The notes beneath the pieces are model-generated. The model was given only the letters and a program-made list of their open reading frames with translations. It searched no databases and was not told the DNA's origin. The position numbers were made by a program, and so were the translations under genes. This document shows, in pieces, positions 52,125 through 60,281 of a stretch of 64,000 bases of DNA (position 1 is its first letter; every line of letters begins with the position of its first letter). Source of the stretch: Curtobacterium sp. ER1/6 (GTDB taxonomy: Bacteria > Actinomycetota > Actinomycetes > Actinomycetales > Microbacteriaceae); assembly GCF_001742745.1 (NCBI RefSeq), contig NZ_MJAK01000004.1:248001-312000 (forward strand), in the 5' to 3' direction.

Positions 52125-52565
52125 ATGCGGTGCACCGACCCGGCGGGTGGCGCCCTCGAGGCTGCCGAGCTCGCCCGACGCCTCAGCCTGCTGCTCGACT
52201 TCGAGGAGTCGCAGCGCGGTGATCCCGTGCCGTTCGCCGCGATCGAGGAGTACGTCGCCGACCGCGGTGGCTCGCTGTCGCGGGCGAAGTGGACGTACAT
52301 GCTCTCCGGTGACGGGCGTCGGAACCGGGACAGCGGCCTGCTCCGTCTGCTGGCCGGCTTCTTCGAGGTCGACGAGCGCTTCCTGCTCGAGGACAGCGCG
52401 GTGCCCGAGCGGATCGGCGCCCAGATCGAGCTCGTGCGCGCGCTCCGGTCGGCACGCGTGAGCGGCTTCGCGGCGCGGACGTTCCCCGGTGAGCTGTCGC
52501 CCGAGGCGCTGCGTCGCATCGCGCAGGTGCTCGAGGAGGAGTCGGCACGAGGGGGAGTGGCGTGA
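52125..52565 (+). CDS. EspR/XRE-like helix-turn-helix regulator
   Basis: A 146-residue protein resembling the N-terminal helix-turn-helix and C-terminal dimerisation plan of EspR and related regulators: ELARRLSLLLDFEESQRGDPVPFAAIEEYVAD, LSRAKWTYMLSGDGRRNRDSGLLRLLAGFFEVDERFLLE, then RALRSARVSGFAARTFPGELSPEALRRIAQVLEE. It starts a cassette in which each gene overlaps the next by GTGA. The neighbour encodes an ImmA/IrrE-like protease, so this protein may be the repressor it cleaves; that is inference from the ImmA-ImmR pairing. Confidence 0.75.
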   Translation: MRCTDPAGGALEAAELARRLSLLLDFEESQRGDPVPFAAIEEYVADRGGSLSRAKWTYMLSGDGRRNRDSGLLRLLAGFFEVDERFLLEDSAVPERIGAQIELVRALRSARVSGFAARTFPGELSPEALRRIAQVLEEESARGGVA

Positions 52566-53023
52566 CGGACCGGTCGATCGAGGCGTTCTGGCTCCGCGGT
52601 GCGGCGGAGGGGTGGTCGGACATCGACCAGGCGGTCGCCGCCGCATCGGACCACGTGGGCAAGCCCGTCGTGGTCCGTGAGGAGTCGTTCCTCAGCACCG
52701 AGCCGGTCTGCGGCTTCGTCGCCACGCTCGAGCACCAGCACCTCGTGATGATCTCGCCGACGAGCTCGGGGACGTTCCGGTCCTTCGTCATCGGGCACGA
52801 GCTCGGGCACGTGCTCCACCGGCACCACGAGCGTGCGGCGCAGTCGGCGTACGTGCGCGACGTGTTCCCGGACGTGCCCGAGTACAAGGTCGAGCGCGCC
52901 CTCGCGCGCGGGCTCTTCTCGAACGACCACGAGCACGAGGCCGAGGTCTTCGCAGACCGGCTCGCAGCGCTCATCCGCGCCAACCGGGGCCGCCCGAGCG
53001 CCTTCCGCGGGGTCTTCGGGTGA
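52562..53023 (+). CDS. ImmA/IrrE-like zinc metallopeptidase
   Basis: A 153-residue cytoplasmic protein with the zinc motif HELGH (His79, Glu80, His83) in SFVIGHELGHVLHRHHE and the third-ligand element HEHEAEVFADRL downstream, the arrangement of ImmA/IrrE proteases. Known members cleave an XRE-type repressor on a signal. Start GTG overlaps the regulator's stop and the TGA overlaps the next GTG. The 30-residue N-terminus is the only part without recognisable features. Confidence 0.85.
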   Translation: MTDRSIEAFWLRGAAEGWSDIDQAVAAASDHVGKPVVVREESFLSTEPVCGFVATLEHQHLVMISPTSSGTFRSFVIGHELGHVLHRHHERAAQSAYVRDVFPDVPEYKVERALARGLFSNDHEHEAEVFADRLAALIRANRGRPSAFRGVFG

Positions 53024-54030
53024 TCGTCTCCGTCGCGATGGCGGTGCTCCTCGTCGTCGGGACGGTGGTGCTGTTCCGGCTCCAGCGCGGGCAGGACCGG
53101 ACCCTCGCGGTCACGTTCCTGCTGTTCTCCGCGACGATCGTCGCGAACGTCGACCCGCTGTACCGCTGGCTCGACCCCCTGGTCGGCGGCCGCAACGTGG
53201 TGACCGTGGTGAGCGACTGCCTGATGGTGGCGGGGACGAGCGCCCTGCTGTGGGGCGTCGCGAAGGCCGTCGGCGCCGGGTGGCCGTGGCTGCGCGCCGC
53301 GATCGTCGTCGTCTTCGCCGTGGTCGTCGTGGTGGTCGTGACGGCGTTCGTGGCGCTCGAGCAGCCGCCGACGACCACGACGTTCATGCTCGTGGCGGGT
53401 GACCAACCGGCCGCCGCGGTGTACTCGATCGCGCAGACCGCCCACCTCGGGGTCGCCCTCGGTGCCACCGGGGTCATCTGCCTCCTCCGGCTCCGCGAGG
53501 CCCGGACGGCCGTCGACCTCGTCGGGCTGTGGCTCCTCGTGGTGGGCGGGGTGTTCGGCGTCGTACGGATGGTCACGGTGACGGTGATGGACGTCGCCCA
53601 CGTCGTCGGCCGCCTCGACGTCACCCGGGCGCTCGCCCTGCCGTACGACGTCACCACGCCCGGCGCGGTGCTCTGCGTCGCCACCGGCATGCTGCTGCTC
53701 GTCGTCGGGCACCGGCTCTCCCGGCACCGCCGTGCCCGCCGGGTCGACGCCGCGCTCGCCCGCCTCGGGCCGCTGCACGCCCGCGTCGGCACGGACAACG
53801 CCTACCCCGCGACCCGCGACGCCGCGACGCGTCTCAGCCGGACCATCGTGGAGATCAACGACGGTGCCCGTCGGGCGCGACAGTCGCTCGGCGACCAGGA
53901 ACGGGCCGACCTCGCCGAGGCTGAGGCGGCGCTCGAGGACCCGGGTCGCGCGGCAGAGTCCCGGACGCCACCGCAACGGTCCGGTCACGTTCCCGAGCAG
54001 GACTCGACCTCTCGTCCGAGCGCCGTGTAG
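53020..54030 (+). CDS. Seven-TM membrane protein, MAB_1171c/DUF6545-like
   Basis: A 336-residue protein with seven hydrophobic helices in residues ~1-235 (for example AIVVVFAVVVVVVVTAFVAL and VGLWLLVVGGVFGVVRMV) and a cytoplasmic C-terminal ~100 residues with RRARRVDAALARLGPLHARVG. This matches the MAB_1171c family, annotated putative transporter without proof; in actinobacteria such genes are found next to an XRE gene and an ImmA-like gene. A receptor role, passing a signal to the protease, is my inference. A perfect 18-bp palindrome lies just after the stop. Confidence 0.75.
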   Translation: MIVSVAMAVLLVVGTVVLFRLQRGQDRTLAVTFLLFSATIVANVDPLYRWLDPLVGGRNVVTVVSDCLMVAGTSALLWGVAKAVGAGWPWLRAAIVVVFAVVVVVVVTAFVALEQPPTTTTFMLVAGDQPAAAVYSIAQTAHLGVALGATGVICLLRLREARTAVDLVGLWLLVVGGVFGVVRMVTVTVMDVAHVVGRLDVTRALALPYDVTTPGAVLCVATGMLLLVVGHRLSRHRRARRVDAALARLGPLHARVGTDNAYPATRDAATRLSRTIVEINDGARRARQSLGDQERADLAEAEAALEDPGRAAESRTPPQRSGHVPEQDSTSRPSAV

Positions 54031-54033
54031 GGT

Positions 54034-54051
54034 CTGTAGCACGTGCTACAG
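54034..54051. promoter_or_regulatory. Perfect 18-bp palindrome CTGTAGCACGTGCTACAG
   Basis: Two exactly complementary 9-base halves four bases after the cassette's last stop and ~145 bases before the next gene. It is too short and loop-free to be a good terminator and resembles a dimeric-regulator operator. No promoter boxes are clear around it; the rest of the 165-base gap is featureless apart from the next gene's -10 box. Confidence 0.6.
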
Positions 54052-54183
54052 GTCGGATCGCCGCGCAGTGGCACGCCGGGGGAGCTCTCGGCCGCGTTGG
54101 GGGCGGCCGAGCACCCCCGGGCCCCGCTTGTCGGCGCCCCGGTCGATCGCGACACCCCGCGCGCCGAGGGCGGCCCTGCTGTC

Positions 54184-54189
54184 TAGACT
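54184..54189 (+). promoter_or_regulatory. -10 box (TAGACT) of the SCO4848-family gene; leaderless spacing
   Basis: TAGACT ends six bases before the GTG at 54196 with no ribosome site, the same layout as pdtaS and ilvD. Confidence 0.6.
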
Positions 54190-54195
54190 CGTCGG

Positions 54196-54408
54196 GTGAC
54201 CGTCTTCGCCGCCGTCGTCCTGTTCCTCGCCGCCGTCTTCAACGTGGTGACGTGGCCGCGCTTCTTCCAGCGGGTGGCGAAGGACCCGCGGGCGCGGAAC
54301 GCCGCTGGGAAGCCGACGACGTTCTACACCGTGCACCTCGTGCTGCTGCTCATCGCCTTCGCGATCGCCCTGGCGGCCGTCGTCGCGGGCATCCTGCTGC
54401 TCGTCTGA
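54196..54408 (+). CDS. SCO4848 family small membrane protein
   Basis: A 70-residue protein with two helices: VFAAVVLFLAAVFNVVTWP, then a basic loop RFFQRVAKDPRARNAAGKPTTFYTVHL, then VLLLIAFAIALAAVVAGILL. This size and loop match the SCO4848 family of actinobacteria. Function unknown. Confidence 0.85.
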   Translation: MTVFAAVVLFLAAVFNVVTWPRFFQRVAKDPRARNAAGKPTTFYTVHLVLLLIAFAIALAAVVAGILLLV

Positions 54409-54409
54409 C

Positions 54410-54469
54410 CCGAACCGAGCCGAACCGAACCGAGCCGGGCCGGGCCGAGCCGCGCCGCGCCGCGCCGAG
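54410..54469. repeat. Twelve-unit pentamer array (CCGNN)
   Basis: Twelve consecutive 5-base units of the form CCGAA, CCGAG, CCGGG or CCGCG fill the gap between the convergent SCO4848-family gene and a hypothetical gene. The units drift from A-rich to GC-rich along the array. Confidence 0.8.
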
Positions 54470-54487
54470 ACGCCGGACTGCGCCGCC

Positions 54488-54793
54488 TCAGCCCTCGCTC
54501 GGCAGCGGTGCGCCGAGCGCCCGCTCGAGCCCCAGACGCGCCAATCGCTCGTCGGCCGTGTCGATGAGCACGCGGTACACCGTGTTGTCGGTGACGAACT
54601 CGACGCACACCGCGTCGGAGTCGCACGGCTCCACGCGCCAGCCGGTCACGCGCTCCATCGGGACCTGCGTCCGGCCGTCCTGCTCGAAGCTCGTCTCGGC
54701 CCGGACGCCGTGCTCGAAGAACCGGATCCGACCGGTCGTCCCGCGCCAGGTGAGCTGCAGGTCGAGCGTGGGGGAGACAGAAGGGTCCGGCAC
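54488..54793 (-). CDS. Hypothetical protein, possible PH-like barrel
   Basis: A 101-residue protein I do not recognise firmly. LDLQLTWRGTTGRIRFFEHGVRAETSFEQDGRTQVPMERVTGWRV followed by VCVEFVTDNTVYRVLID gives alternating beta strands and a final helix, like DUF4429/PH-type domains. The GTG at 54793 is the likeliest start but has no clear ribosome site. It could be co-transcribed with the upstream amino-acid permease gene (47 bases away). Confidence 0.6.
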   Translation of the reverse strand: MPDPSVSPTLDLQLTWRGTTGRIRFFEHGVRAETSFEQDGRTQVPMERVTGWRVEPCDSDAVCVEFVTDNTVYRVLIDTADERLARLGLERALGAPLPSEG

Positions 54794-54840
54794 GTGCCGA
54801 TCGTACCGGCGCGCACCGGACCCTGTCCGTCGAGGAGGCC

Positions 54841-56379
54841 TCAGCCCTGGTCGTGACCCGTCTCGTCGCGACGGAGCTGTGCGGCCGGGTCGCGGACCCC
54901 GATCGGGTACGGACCGGTGACGCCCTCGCGGAGCGCGGCGATGCGCAGGATGCGGTCCCGCTGCAGGAACCACCCGACGACGAGCAGCGGGATGATGATC
55001 ACGAGCGACGCGATCGTGTACGTGCCGACCGGGTAGTCGATCGCCATGAGCACGATGACCGAGACCAGGAACGCCAGGGTCAGCCAGGACGTCACCGGGG
55101 CCCCGGGGAGCTTGAACGAGGGCTCCTTGGCCAGGCCCTGCTTCGCCCACTGCCGCAGCTTCATCTGGCAGAGGATGATCGTGCCCCACGCGGTGACGAT
55201 CCCCAGGCTGGCGACGTTGAGCGCGATCTCGAAGGCCTGCTTCGGCACGAAGTAGTTGAGCGCGACACCGGCGACGGTGAAGCCCGCGGTGAGCAGGATG
55301 CCCGCGTAGGGCACCCCGCCCTTCGACATCTTGGTGGTCCACTTCGGGGCGGAGCCGTTCATGCCCATCGAGTGCAACGCTCGACCGGTCGAGTACAGCC
55401 CGGCGTTGAGCGAGGACAGGGCGGCGGTGAGGACCACGAAGTTCATGATCGACCCGGCGATCACGCCGACCTGCGGGTTGCCGAGCGACGAGAAGAACGT
55501 CACGAACGGGCTCTGTCCGTCCTTGTACGAGGTGTACGGCAGGAGCAGGGAGAGCAGGACGACCGACCCGACGTAGAAGACCGCGATGCGGAACACGACG
55601 GAGTTGATGGCGCGGGGGATGACCTTCTCGGTGTCCTGGGTCTCGCCGGAGGCCGTCCCGACGAGCTCGATGGCGGCGTACGCGAACACGACGCCCTGCA
55701 CCACGAGGACCGCCGGCAGCACACCGTTCGGGATGAGTCCACCGTTGTCGGCCCAGATCGAGAAGCCGGTCCGGACGGCCTCGCCGCCGGTCTCCACCGG
55801 GAAGGCGAAGACCAACCAGACGAGCGCGATCACGAGGAACGCGACGAGCGCCGCGACCTTGATGAGCGCGAACCAGAACTCGAGCTCGCCGAAGACCTTG
55901 ACGGCCACCATGTTCGCGGCGAGCACGACGACGAGGGCGATGAGCGCGAGGAGCCACTGCGGCGCCGCGGTGAACGCGCTCCAGTAGTGCAGGTACAGCG
56001 CGACGGCGGTGGTGTCCACGATCGACGTCATCGCCCAGTTCAGGAAGTACATCCACCCGGCGGCGTACGCGAACTTCTCACCGTAGAACTCGCGGGCGTA
56101 GGAGATGAACGACCCGGAGGACGGACGGTGCAGCACGAGCTCGCCGAGGGCGCGGAGGATGAAGAACGCGAACACCCCGGCGACCAGGTAGGTGACCGCC
56201 AGAGCCGGCCCCGCGGTGTTCAGGCGTCCGCCCGCACCGAGGAAGAGTCCGGTGCCGATGGCGCCGCCGATCGCGATCATCTGCAGTTGCCGGGGCTTCA
56301 GACCGTGCTGGTAGCCCTCCTGCTCGTGCGAGAAGTCGTTCGCGGGCTTCGAGACACCCGTGTCGTTCTGCGCTGTCAT
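54841..56379 (-). CDS. ansP: Amino acid permease, AnsP (L-asparagine) type
   Basis: A 512-residue APC-family transporter with twelve helices. [27 protein letters not shown] is the substrate-binding TM1 loop, and [38 protein letters not shown] and [18 protein letters not shown] closely follow mycobacterial AnsP. Asparagine import is therefore the likely role; D-Ala/Gly/D-Ser (CycA) is a more distant alternative. ATG 56379 is preferred to the TTG at 56388. Confidence 0.85.
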   Translation of the reverse strand: MTAQNDTGVSKPANDFSHEQEGYQHGLKPRQLQMIAIGGAIGTGLFLGAGGRLNTAGPALAVTYLVAGVFAFFILRALGELVLHRPSSGSFISYAREFYGEKFAYAAGWMYFLNWAMTSIVDTTAVALYLHYWSAFTAAPQWLLALIALVVVLAANMVAVKVFGELEFWFALIKVAALVAFLVIALVWLVFAFPVETGGEAVRTGFSIWADNGGLIPNGVLPAVLVVQGVVFAYAAIELVGTASGETQDTEKVIPRAINSVVFRIAVFYVGSVVLLSLLLPYTSYKDGQSPFVTFFSSLGNPQVGVIAGSIMNFVVLTAALSSLNAGLYSTGRALHSMGMNGSAPKWTTKMSKGGVPYAGILLTAGFTVAGVALNYFVPKQAFEIALNVASLGIVTAWGTIILCQMKLRQWAKQGLAKEPSFKLPGAPVTSWLTLAFLVSVIVLMAIDYPVGTYTIASLVIIIPLLVVGWFLQRDRILRIAALREGVTGPYPIGVRDPAAQLRRDETGHDQG

Positions 56380-56495
56380 GCGCGCCAACCTACATGCGCT
56401 GACAGCCCCGGGCGGAACCCGCGCCCGACCTGTACGACACCACAGGCGGAGCGGACGCTGAGCACCGCGGCATCCGCGTCCGACACCATGGACGG

Positions 56496-57674
56496 ATGGA
56501 CACGCTCCTCCGACTCCTCGTCGCGACCGGGATCGCCCTGCTCGTGACCGCCGCCGCGGCCCTCGTCCTGCACCTGGTCCTGCGGACCGTCGCCCGACGG
56601 GAACGCTGGGCCGCGGTGCTCTCCCGACGGACCAAGCACCCGTTCCGGACGGTGCTGCTGGTCGCCCTGCTCTGGACGGCGTTCACCACGAGCATCCCGC
56701 GGGACGAGACCACCTTCCCCTGGCGCGACGAGGTCTCCCACACCTTCCTCATCGCGACGATCGCGGTCGGCTGCTGGCTCGCGTGCCAGATCGCCATCTT
56801 CCTCGAGGACCTCGGACTGCACCGGTACCGCGTCGACGTGCCGGACAACCGCGTCGCCCGACGCATCCGCACCCAGGTGCTCATCATCCGACGGCTCACG
56901 ATCGCCGTGCTCGTCATCATCGCCGTCGGCGCGATCCTCCTCACGTTCCCCGGCGTCGAGGCGGCCGGGGCGAGCGTCCTGGCCTCCGCCGGGCTCATCT
57001 CGGTCGTGGCCGGCCTCGCCGCCCAGTCGACGCTCGGCAACGTCTTCGCGGGCATGCAGCTCGCGTTCTCCGGGTCGATCCGCGTGGACGACGTCGTCGT
57101 CGTCGAGCAGCAGTGGGGCCGCATCGAGGAGATCACCCTCACGTACGTCGTCGTCCACCTCTGGGACGACCGTCGGTTCGTGCTGCCGTCGACGTACTTC
57201 ACGTCGACGCCGTTCGAGAACTGGACCCGCACCGGCAGCGAACTGCTCGGCGCCGTCGAGTTCGACCTCGACTGGCGGATCAGCCCGACGGAGATGCGCA
57301 CCGAGCTCGACCGCATCCTGTCGACGTCGACGATCTGGGACGGCCGGACGAAGGTCCTGCAGGTGACGGACGCGGTGAGCGGCTTGGTGCGCGTGCGGAT
57401 CCTGGTGTCGGCCCCGGACGCCGGTGGTCTGTTCGACCTCCGCTGCTACGTCCGCGAGGAGATGGTCGAGTGGGTGCAGCGCGAGCACCCGGACGCCCTG
57501 CCGCGCCAGCGCGTGCAGGTCACGCAGGGCACCGAGCAGGTCGGCCAGCGACGTGCCCGCACCGAGGAGCAGGACGCGGCGCTCTTCCGCGAGGGCGACG
57601 AGCGCACCGCGCTCTTCACCGGGCCGATCCAGACCTCCGGCATCCGACCCGAGGACATCCCGCCGGAGCGCTGA
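56496..57674 (+). CDS. Small-conductance mechanosensitive channel (MscS) family protein
   Basis: A 392-residue protein with four helices followed by the MscS pore and beta domain: [47 protein letters not shown] is the pore-lining TM3 and [31 protein letters not shown] the beta domain. Length is above the minimal MscS, with two extra N-terminal helices. It releases solutes on hypo-osmotic shock. The C-terminal ~50 residues are charged. Palindrome A copy 4 begins inside its stop codon. Confidence 0.92.
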   Translation: MDTLLRLLVATGIALLVTAAAALVLHLVLRTVARRERWAAVLSRRTKHPFRTVLLVALLWTAFTTSIPRDETTFPWRDEVSHTFLIATIAVGCWLACQIAIFLEDLGLHRYRVDVPDNRVARRIRTQVLIIRRLTIAVLVIIAVGAILLTFPGVEAAGASVLASAGLISVVAGLAAQSTLGNVFAGMQLAFSGSIRVDDVVVVEQQWGRIEEITLTYVVVHLWDDRRFVLPSTYFTSTPFENWTRTGSELLGAVEFDLDWRISPTEMRTELDRILSTSTIWDGRTKVLQVTDAVSGLVRVRILVSAPDAGGLFDLRCYVREEMVEWVQREHPDALPRQRVQVTQGTEQVGQRRARTEEQDAALFREGDERTALFTGPIQTSGIRPEDIPPER

Positions 57675-57720
57675 CGGACGGGAGGCGCGGTACCAGCCGG
57701 TACCGCACCTCCCGTCCGTC
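57673..57720. terminator. Palindrome family A copy 4, overlapping the mscS stop codon
   Basis: Arms 57673-57694 and 57699-57720 pair over 22 bp with a single C-A mismatch around AGCC. The core reads GGTACC where copies 1-3 have GGTGCC. It lies between the convergent MscS gene and a small membrane-protein gene. Confidence 0.8.
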
Positions 57721-57752
57721 TCCCGGTCACCTCGGTGACCGCGACCCGCCTG

Positions 57753-57944
57753 CTAGCGCTGGCGCGCCTTCACGGCGCGGTCGTCCTCGACGACCGTGCC
57801 CACCGCGACGAGCGTCGTCGCGATCCACGCGACCCACGTCAGGGCCAGGCGCCAGTCGCGCGGACCCTGCCGCGTCGTCTGCAGCACGCTGTAGCCACTG
57901 ATGATCGAACTCCACACCGCACCGCTGAACATGAACTTCCGCAC
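57753..57944 (-). CDS. Small hypothetical membrane protein
   Basis: A 63-residue protein: MRKFMFSGAVWSSIISGYSVLQTTRQGPRDWRLALTWVAWIATTLVAVGTVVEDDRAVKARQR is predicted with two weak helices and a basic tail. The GTG at 57944 has AGGAGGAGG a few bases upstream, an excellent ribosome site, which is the main reason to call it. No family recognised. Confidence 0.65.
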   Translation of the reverse strand: MRKFMFSGAVWSSIISGYSVLQTTRQGPRDWRLALTWVAWIATTLVAVGTVVEDDRAVKARQR

Positions 57945-58037
57945 GGGTTCCTCCTCCTGGTCGTCCCCGCCACGCTACCGGCCGCTACATTGGAGCGCCG
58001 CCGGTCGCCCTGCCGGGGCGCAGAGCGAGGAGACACC

Positions 58038-59189
58038 GTGCGTCAGGCCGTCATCGGGGGAGTGCTGCTCGTCGTCGGCGCGGTGTGCGTCGCGCTCGGG
58101 CTGCTGCCCCTGGCCGACCTCGCCACGCTCGCCGAGCGCGTCGTCCCGGTGCTCGCGTTCGTCCTCGGGCTGACGATCGTGTCGGAGCTCGCCGCCGACG
58201 CCGGGGTCTTCGACCGGCTCGCCGACCTCGCCGCGCGGATCGGCGGCGGCCGGACCATCGGGCTCTGGGTCGCGGTCGTCGTGCTCGCCGTCGTGTGCAC
58301 CGTGTTCCTGAGCATCGACACGACCGCGGTGCTCCTCACCCCGATCGTCATCACGCTCGCCCGCCGCGTCGGGTTGCCGCCGATGCCCTTCGCGCTCACG
58401 ACGGTGTGGCTGGCGAACACGGCGTCGCTGCTGCTCCCGGTGTCGAACCTGACGAACCTGCTCGCGGTCGACAGGATCGGACTCGACGGGCCGATCCCGT
58501 TCGCCGGGCTCATGGTCTGGGCGGCGCTCGCCGGGGTCGTCGTGCCGTGCGCCGTGCTCCTCGTGGTGTTCCGCGGGAAGCTGTTCGGCCGGTACACGCC
58601 CGTGGAGCTCCGTCGTCCGCGCGACCCGGTGTCCTTCTGGGCGGCCTCGGCGGTGCTCGTCGCCCTCGTCGTCGCCCTGACCGCGGGTGTCACGGTGTGG
58701 ATCGCCGCCCTCGTCGCGGCCGCGCTCCTCGTCGTGGTCGCAGCCGTCCGGTCGCCGGCCGAGCTCCGGCCGTCCCGCGTCCCGTGGTCGACGCTCGTCT
58801 TCGCCGCCGGGCTGTTCGTGGTCGTCGAGACCCTGCACACGACCGGCCTCACCGACCCGATCGTGCACGCGCTGTCCGGCGGCACCGACACCGGTTCGCT
58901 CCTGCTCCTCGGCGGCGCGGGCGGGGTCGCCGCCAACGCGATCGACAACCTGCCCGCGTACCTGGTGCTCGAGCCGGCGGCCGGGCACGAGGCACTCCGC
59001 TACGCCGCGCTCCTCGTCGGCGTCAACGCCGGGTGCCTGATCACCCCGTGGGCCTCGCTCGCGACGCTGCTCTGGCACGCCCGCCTGGCGTCCGAGGGCG
59101 TGCACCTGTCGTGGGGGCGCTACATGGCGCTCGGCTGCGTCGTCGCCCCGCTCACGGTCGTCGCCGGCGTGCTGGCGCTGCAGCTCTGA
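58038..59189 (+). CDS. SLC13/ArsB-NhaD superfamily permease
   Basis: A 383-residue protein with about 11 helices. VLAFVLGLTIVSELAADAGVFDRLADLAA, SIDTTAVLLTPIVITLARRVGLP and LPVSNLTNLLA (substrate hairpin) are typical of the ArsB/NhaD and SLC13 ion-transporter superfamily. The second half repeats the plan (GGVAANAIDNLPAYLVL and GVNAGCLITPWASLATLLW). Arsenite, citrate or sodium/proton exchange are all possible; the neighbours give no clue. The GTG at 58038 has GAGGAG upstream. Confidence 0.85.
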   Translation: MRQAVIGGVLLVVGAVCVALGLLPLADLATLAERVVPVLAFVLGLTIVSELAADAGVFDRLADLAARIGGGRTIGLWVAVVVLAVVCTVFLSIDTTAVLLTPIVITLARRVGLPPMPFALTTVWLANTASLLLPVSNLTNLLAVDRIGLDGPIPFAGLMVWAALAGVVVPCAVLLVVFRGKLFGRYTPVELRRPRDPVSFWAASAVLVALVVALTAGVTVWIAALVAAALLVVVAAVRSPAELRPSRVPWSTLVFAAGLFVVVETLHTTGLTDPIVHALSGGTDTGSLLLLGGAGGVAANAIDNLPAYLVLEPAAGHEALRYAALLVGVNAGCLITPWASLATLLWHARLASEGVHLSWGRYMALGCVVAPLTVVAGVLALQL

Positions 59190-59199
59190 GACGGGTCGG

Positions 59200-60174
59200 C
59201 TACAGCCAGTCCTTGCTCTTGAACACGCGGTAGAGCACGAGCGACGTCGCGACGATGAGCGACACCGAGGCGAGCAGGCCGCTCCAGTGCCCCTCGCCCG
59301 GGAACGTCACGTTCTGCCCGAAGAACCCGGTGATCGCCGTCGGGATCGCGATGATCGCCGCCCAGCTCGTCACCTTCTTCATGACCGTGTTCTGCCGGTT
59401 CGAGGCCAGGTTGAGGTTCGTGTCGAGAACGCTCGACACGGCGTCGCGGAGCTGCTCGACCGAATCGGCGATCGAGACGAGGTGGTCCTCGACGTCACGG
59501 AAGTACGGACGGATGCCGTCCGCGATCGTCTCGGCGTCGCCGTGCAGCAGGGACCCGACGCTGTCCCGCGTGGGGACGACCTGTCGGCGGAGCACCCCGA
59601 GGGCCTTCCGGAGCCGGAACGACCGCCGCTGGATCTGCTGCTCGCGCGGGTTCCCGTGCTCGAACAGGTCGTCCTCGAGGTCGTCGATCCGCGCGCCGAT
59701 GTCCTCCACCGCGCTCGTGGCGTGGTCGACCACGGCGTCGAGGAGCCCCCAGACCAGCCACGGCACCCCGCGGTCGGCGAGGTCGGCGTTCGCGTCGAGG
59801 CGCCGCTCGACGGCACCGAGGTCCACCTCGGGCCCGTGGATCGTGACGAGCGCGCGGTGCGTGACGAACGCCTTGACCTCGTGCGTGACGAGCTCGCCGT
59901 CGTCGTCGAGGCCCTGCACGTCGTAGACCACCAGGAACAGGCTGTCGCGGTAGCGGTCGAGCTTCGGTCGCTGGCCGCGCTCGAGGGCGTCCTCGACGGC
60001 GAGCACGTGCACGCCGAGCTCGTCCTCGACCTGGTCGAGGTCGTCGGGGCCCGGGTCGACGTGGTCGACCCACACGAAGGTGCCGTCGTCGTGCTCGAGG
60101 AGGTCGGAGACCCGGTCGACCGGGAAGTCCCGCTCCACCGCGGTGCCGTCCCGCCACGCCCGTGTCATGACCAT
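59200..60174 (-). CDS. corA: CorA-family divalent cation transporter with GQN signature
   Basis: A 324-residue protein with the CorA plan: a cytoplasmic funnel (~1-255), a long helix, and two C-terminal helices (WAAIIAIPTAITGFFGQNV and LLASVSLIVATSLVLYRVF). The pore loop after TM1 usually reads GMN; here it reads GQN in GFFGQNVTFPGEG. Mg2+, Co2+ or another cation may be moved; the altered loop makes the ion uncertain. ATG 60174 (MVMTRAW) and ATG 60168 are both possible starts. Confidence 0.85.
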   Translation of the reverse strand: MVMTRAWRDGTAVERDFPVDRVSDLLEHDDGTFVWVDHVDPGPDDLDQVEDELGVHVLAVEDALERGQRPKLDRYRDSLFLVVYDVQGLDDDGELVTHEVKAFVTHRALVTIHGPEVDLGAVERRLDANADLADRGVPWLVWGLLDAVVDHATSAVEDIGARIDDLEDDLFEHGNPREQQIQRRSFRLRKALGVLRRQVVPTRDSVGSLLHGDAETIADGIRPYFRDVEDHLVSIADSVEQLRDAVSSVLDTNLNLASNRQNTVMKKVTSWAAIIAIPTAITGFFGQNVTFPGEGHWSGLLASVSLIVATSLVLYRVFKSKDWL

Positions 60175-60281
60175 GCGGACGAGACTACTGGCGGCGTCCC
60201 GGGAGCCCGACGCGTGCACGCTGGTACCGTCGGCGACGATCCCGGCGCTCGAGCCGGGGGGAACGGAGACCCCACCACCCC

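Noticed and set aside
52125-54030. Toxin-antitoxin module
   Set aside because: The regulator-ImmA pair can look like one, but no toxin fold is visible and the third gene is a membrane protein; a signalling cassette fits better.
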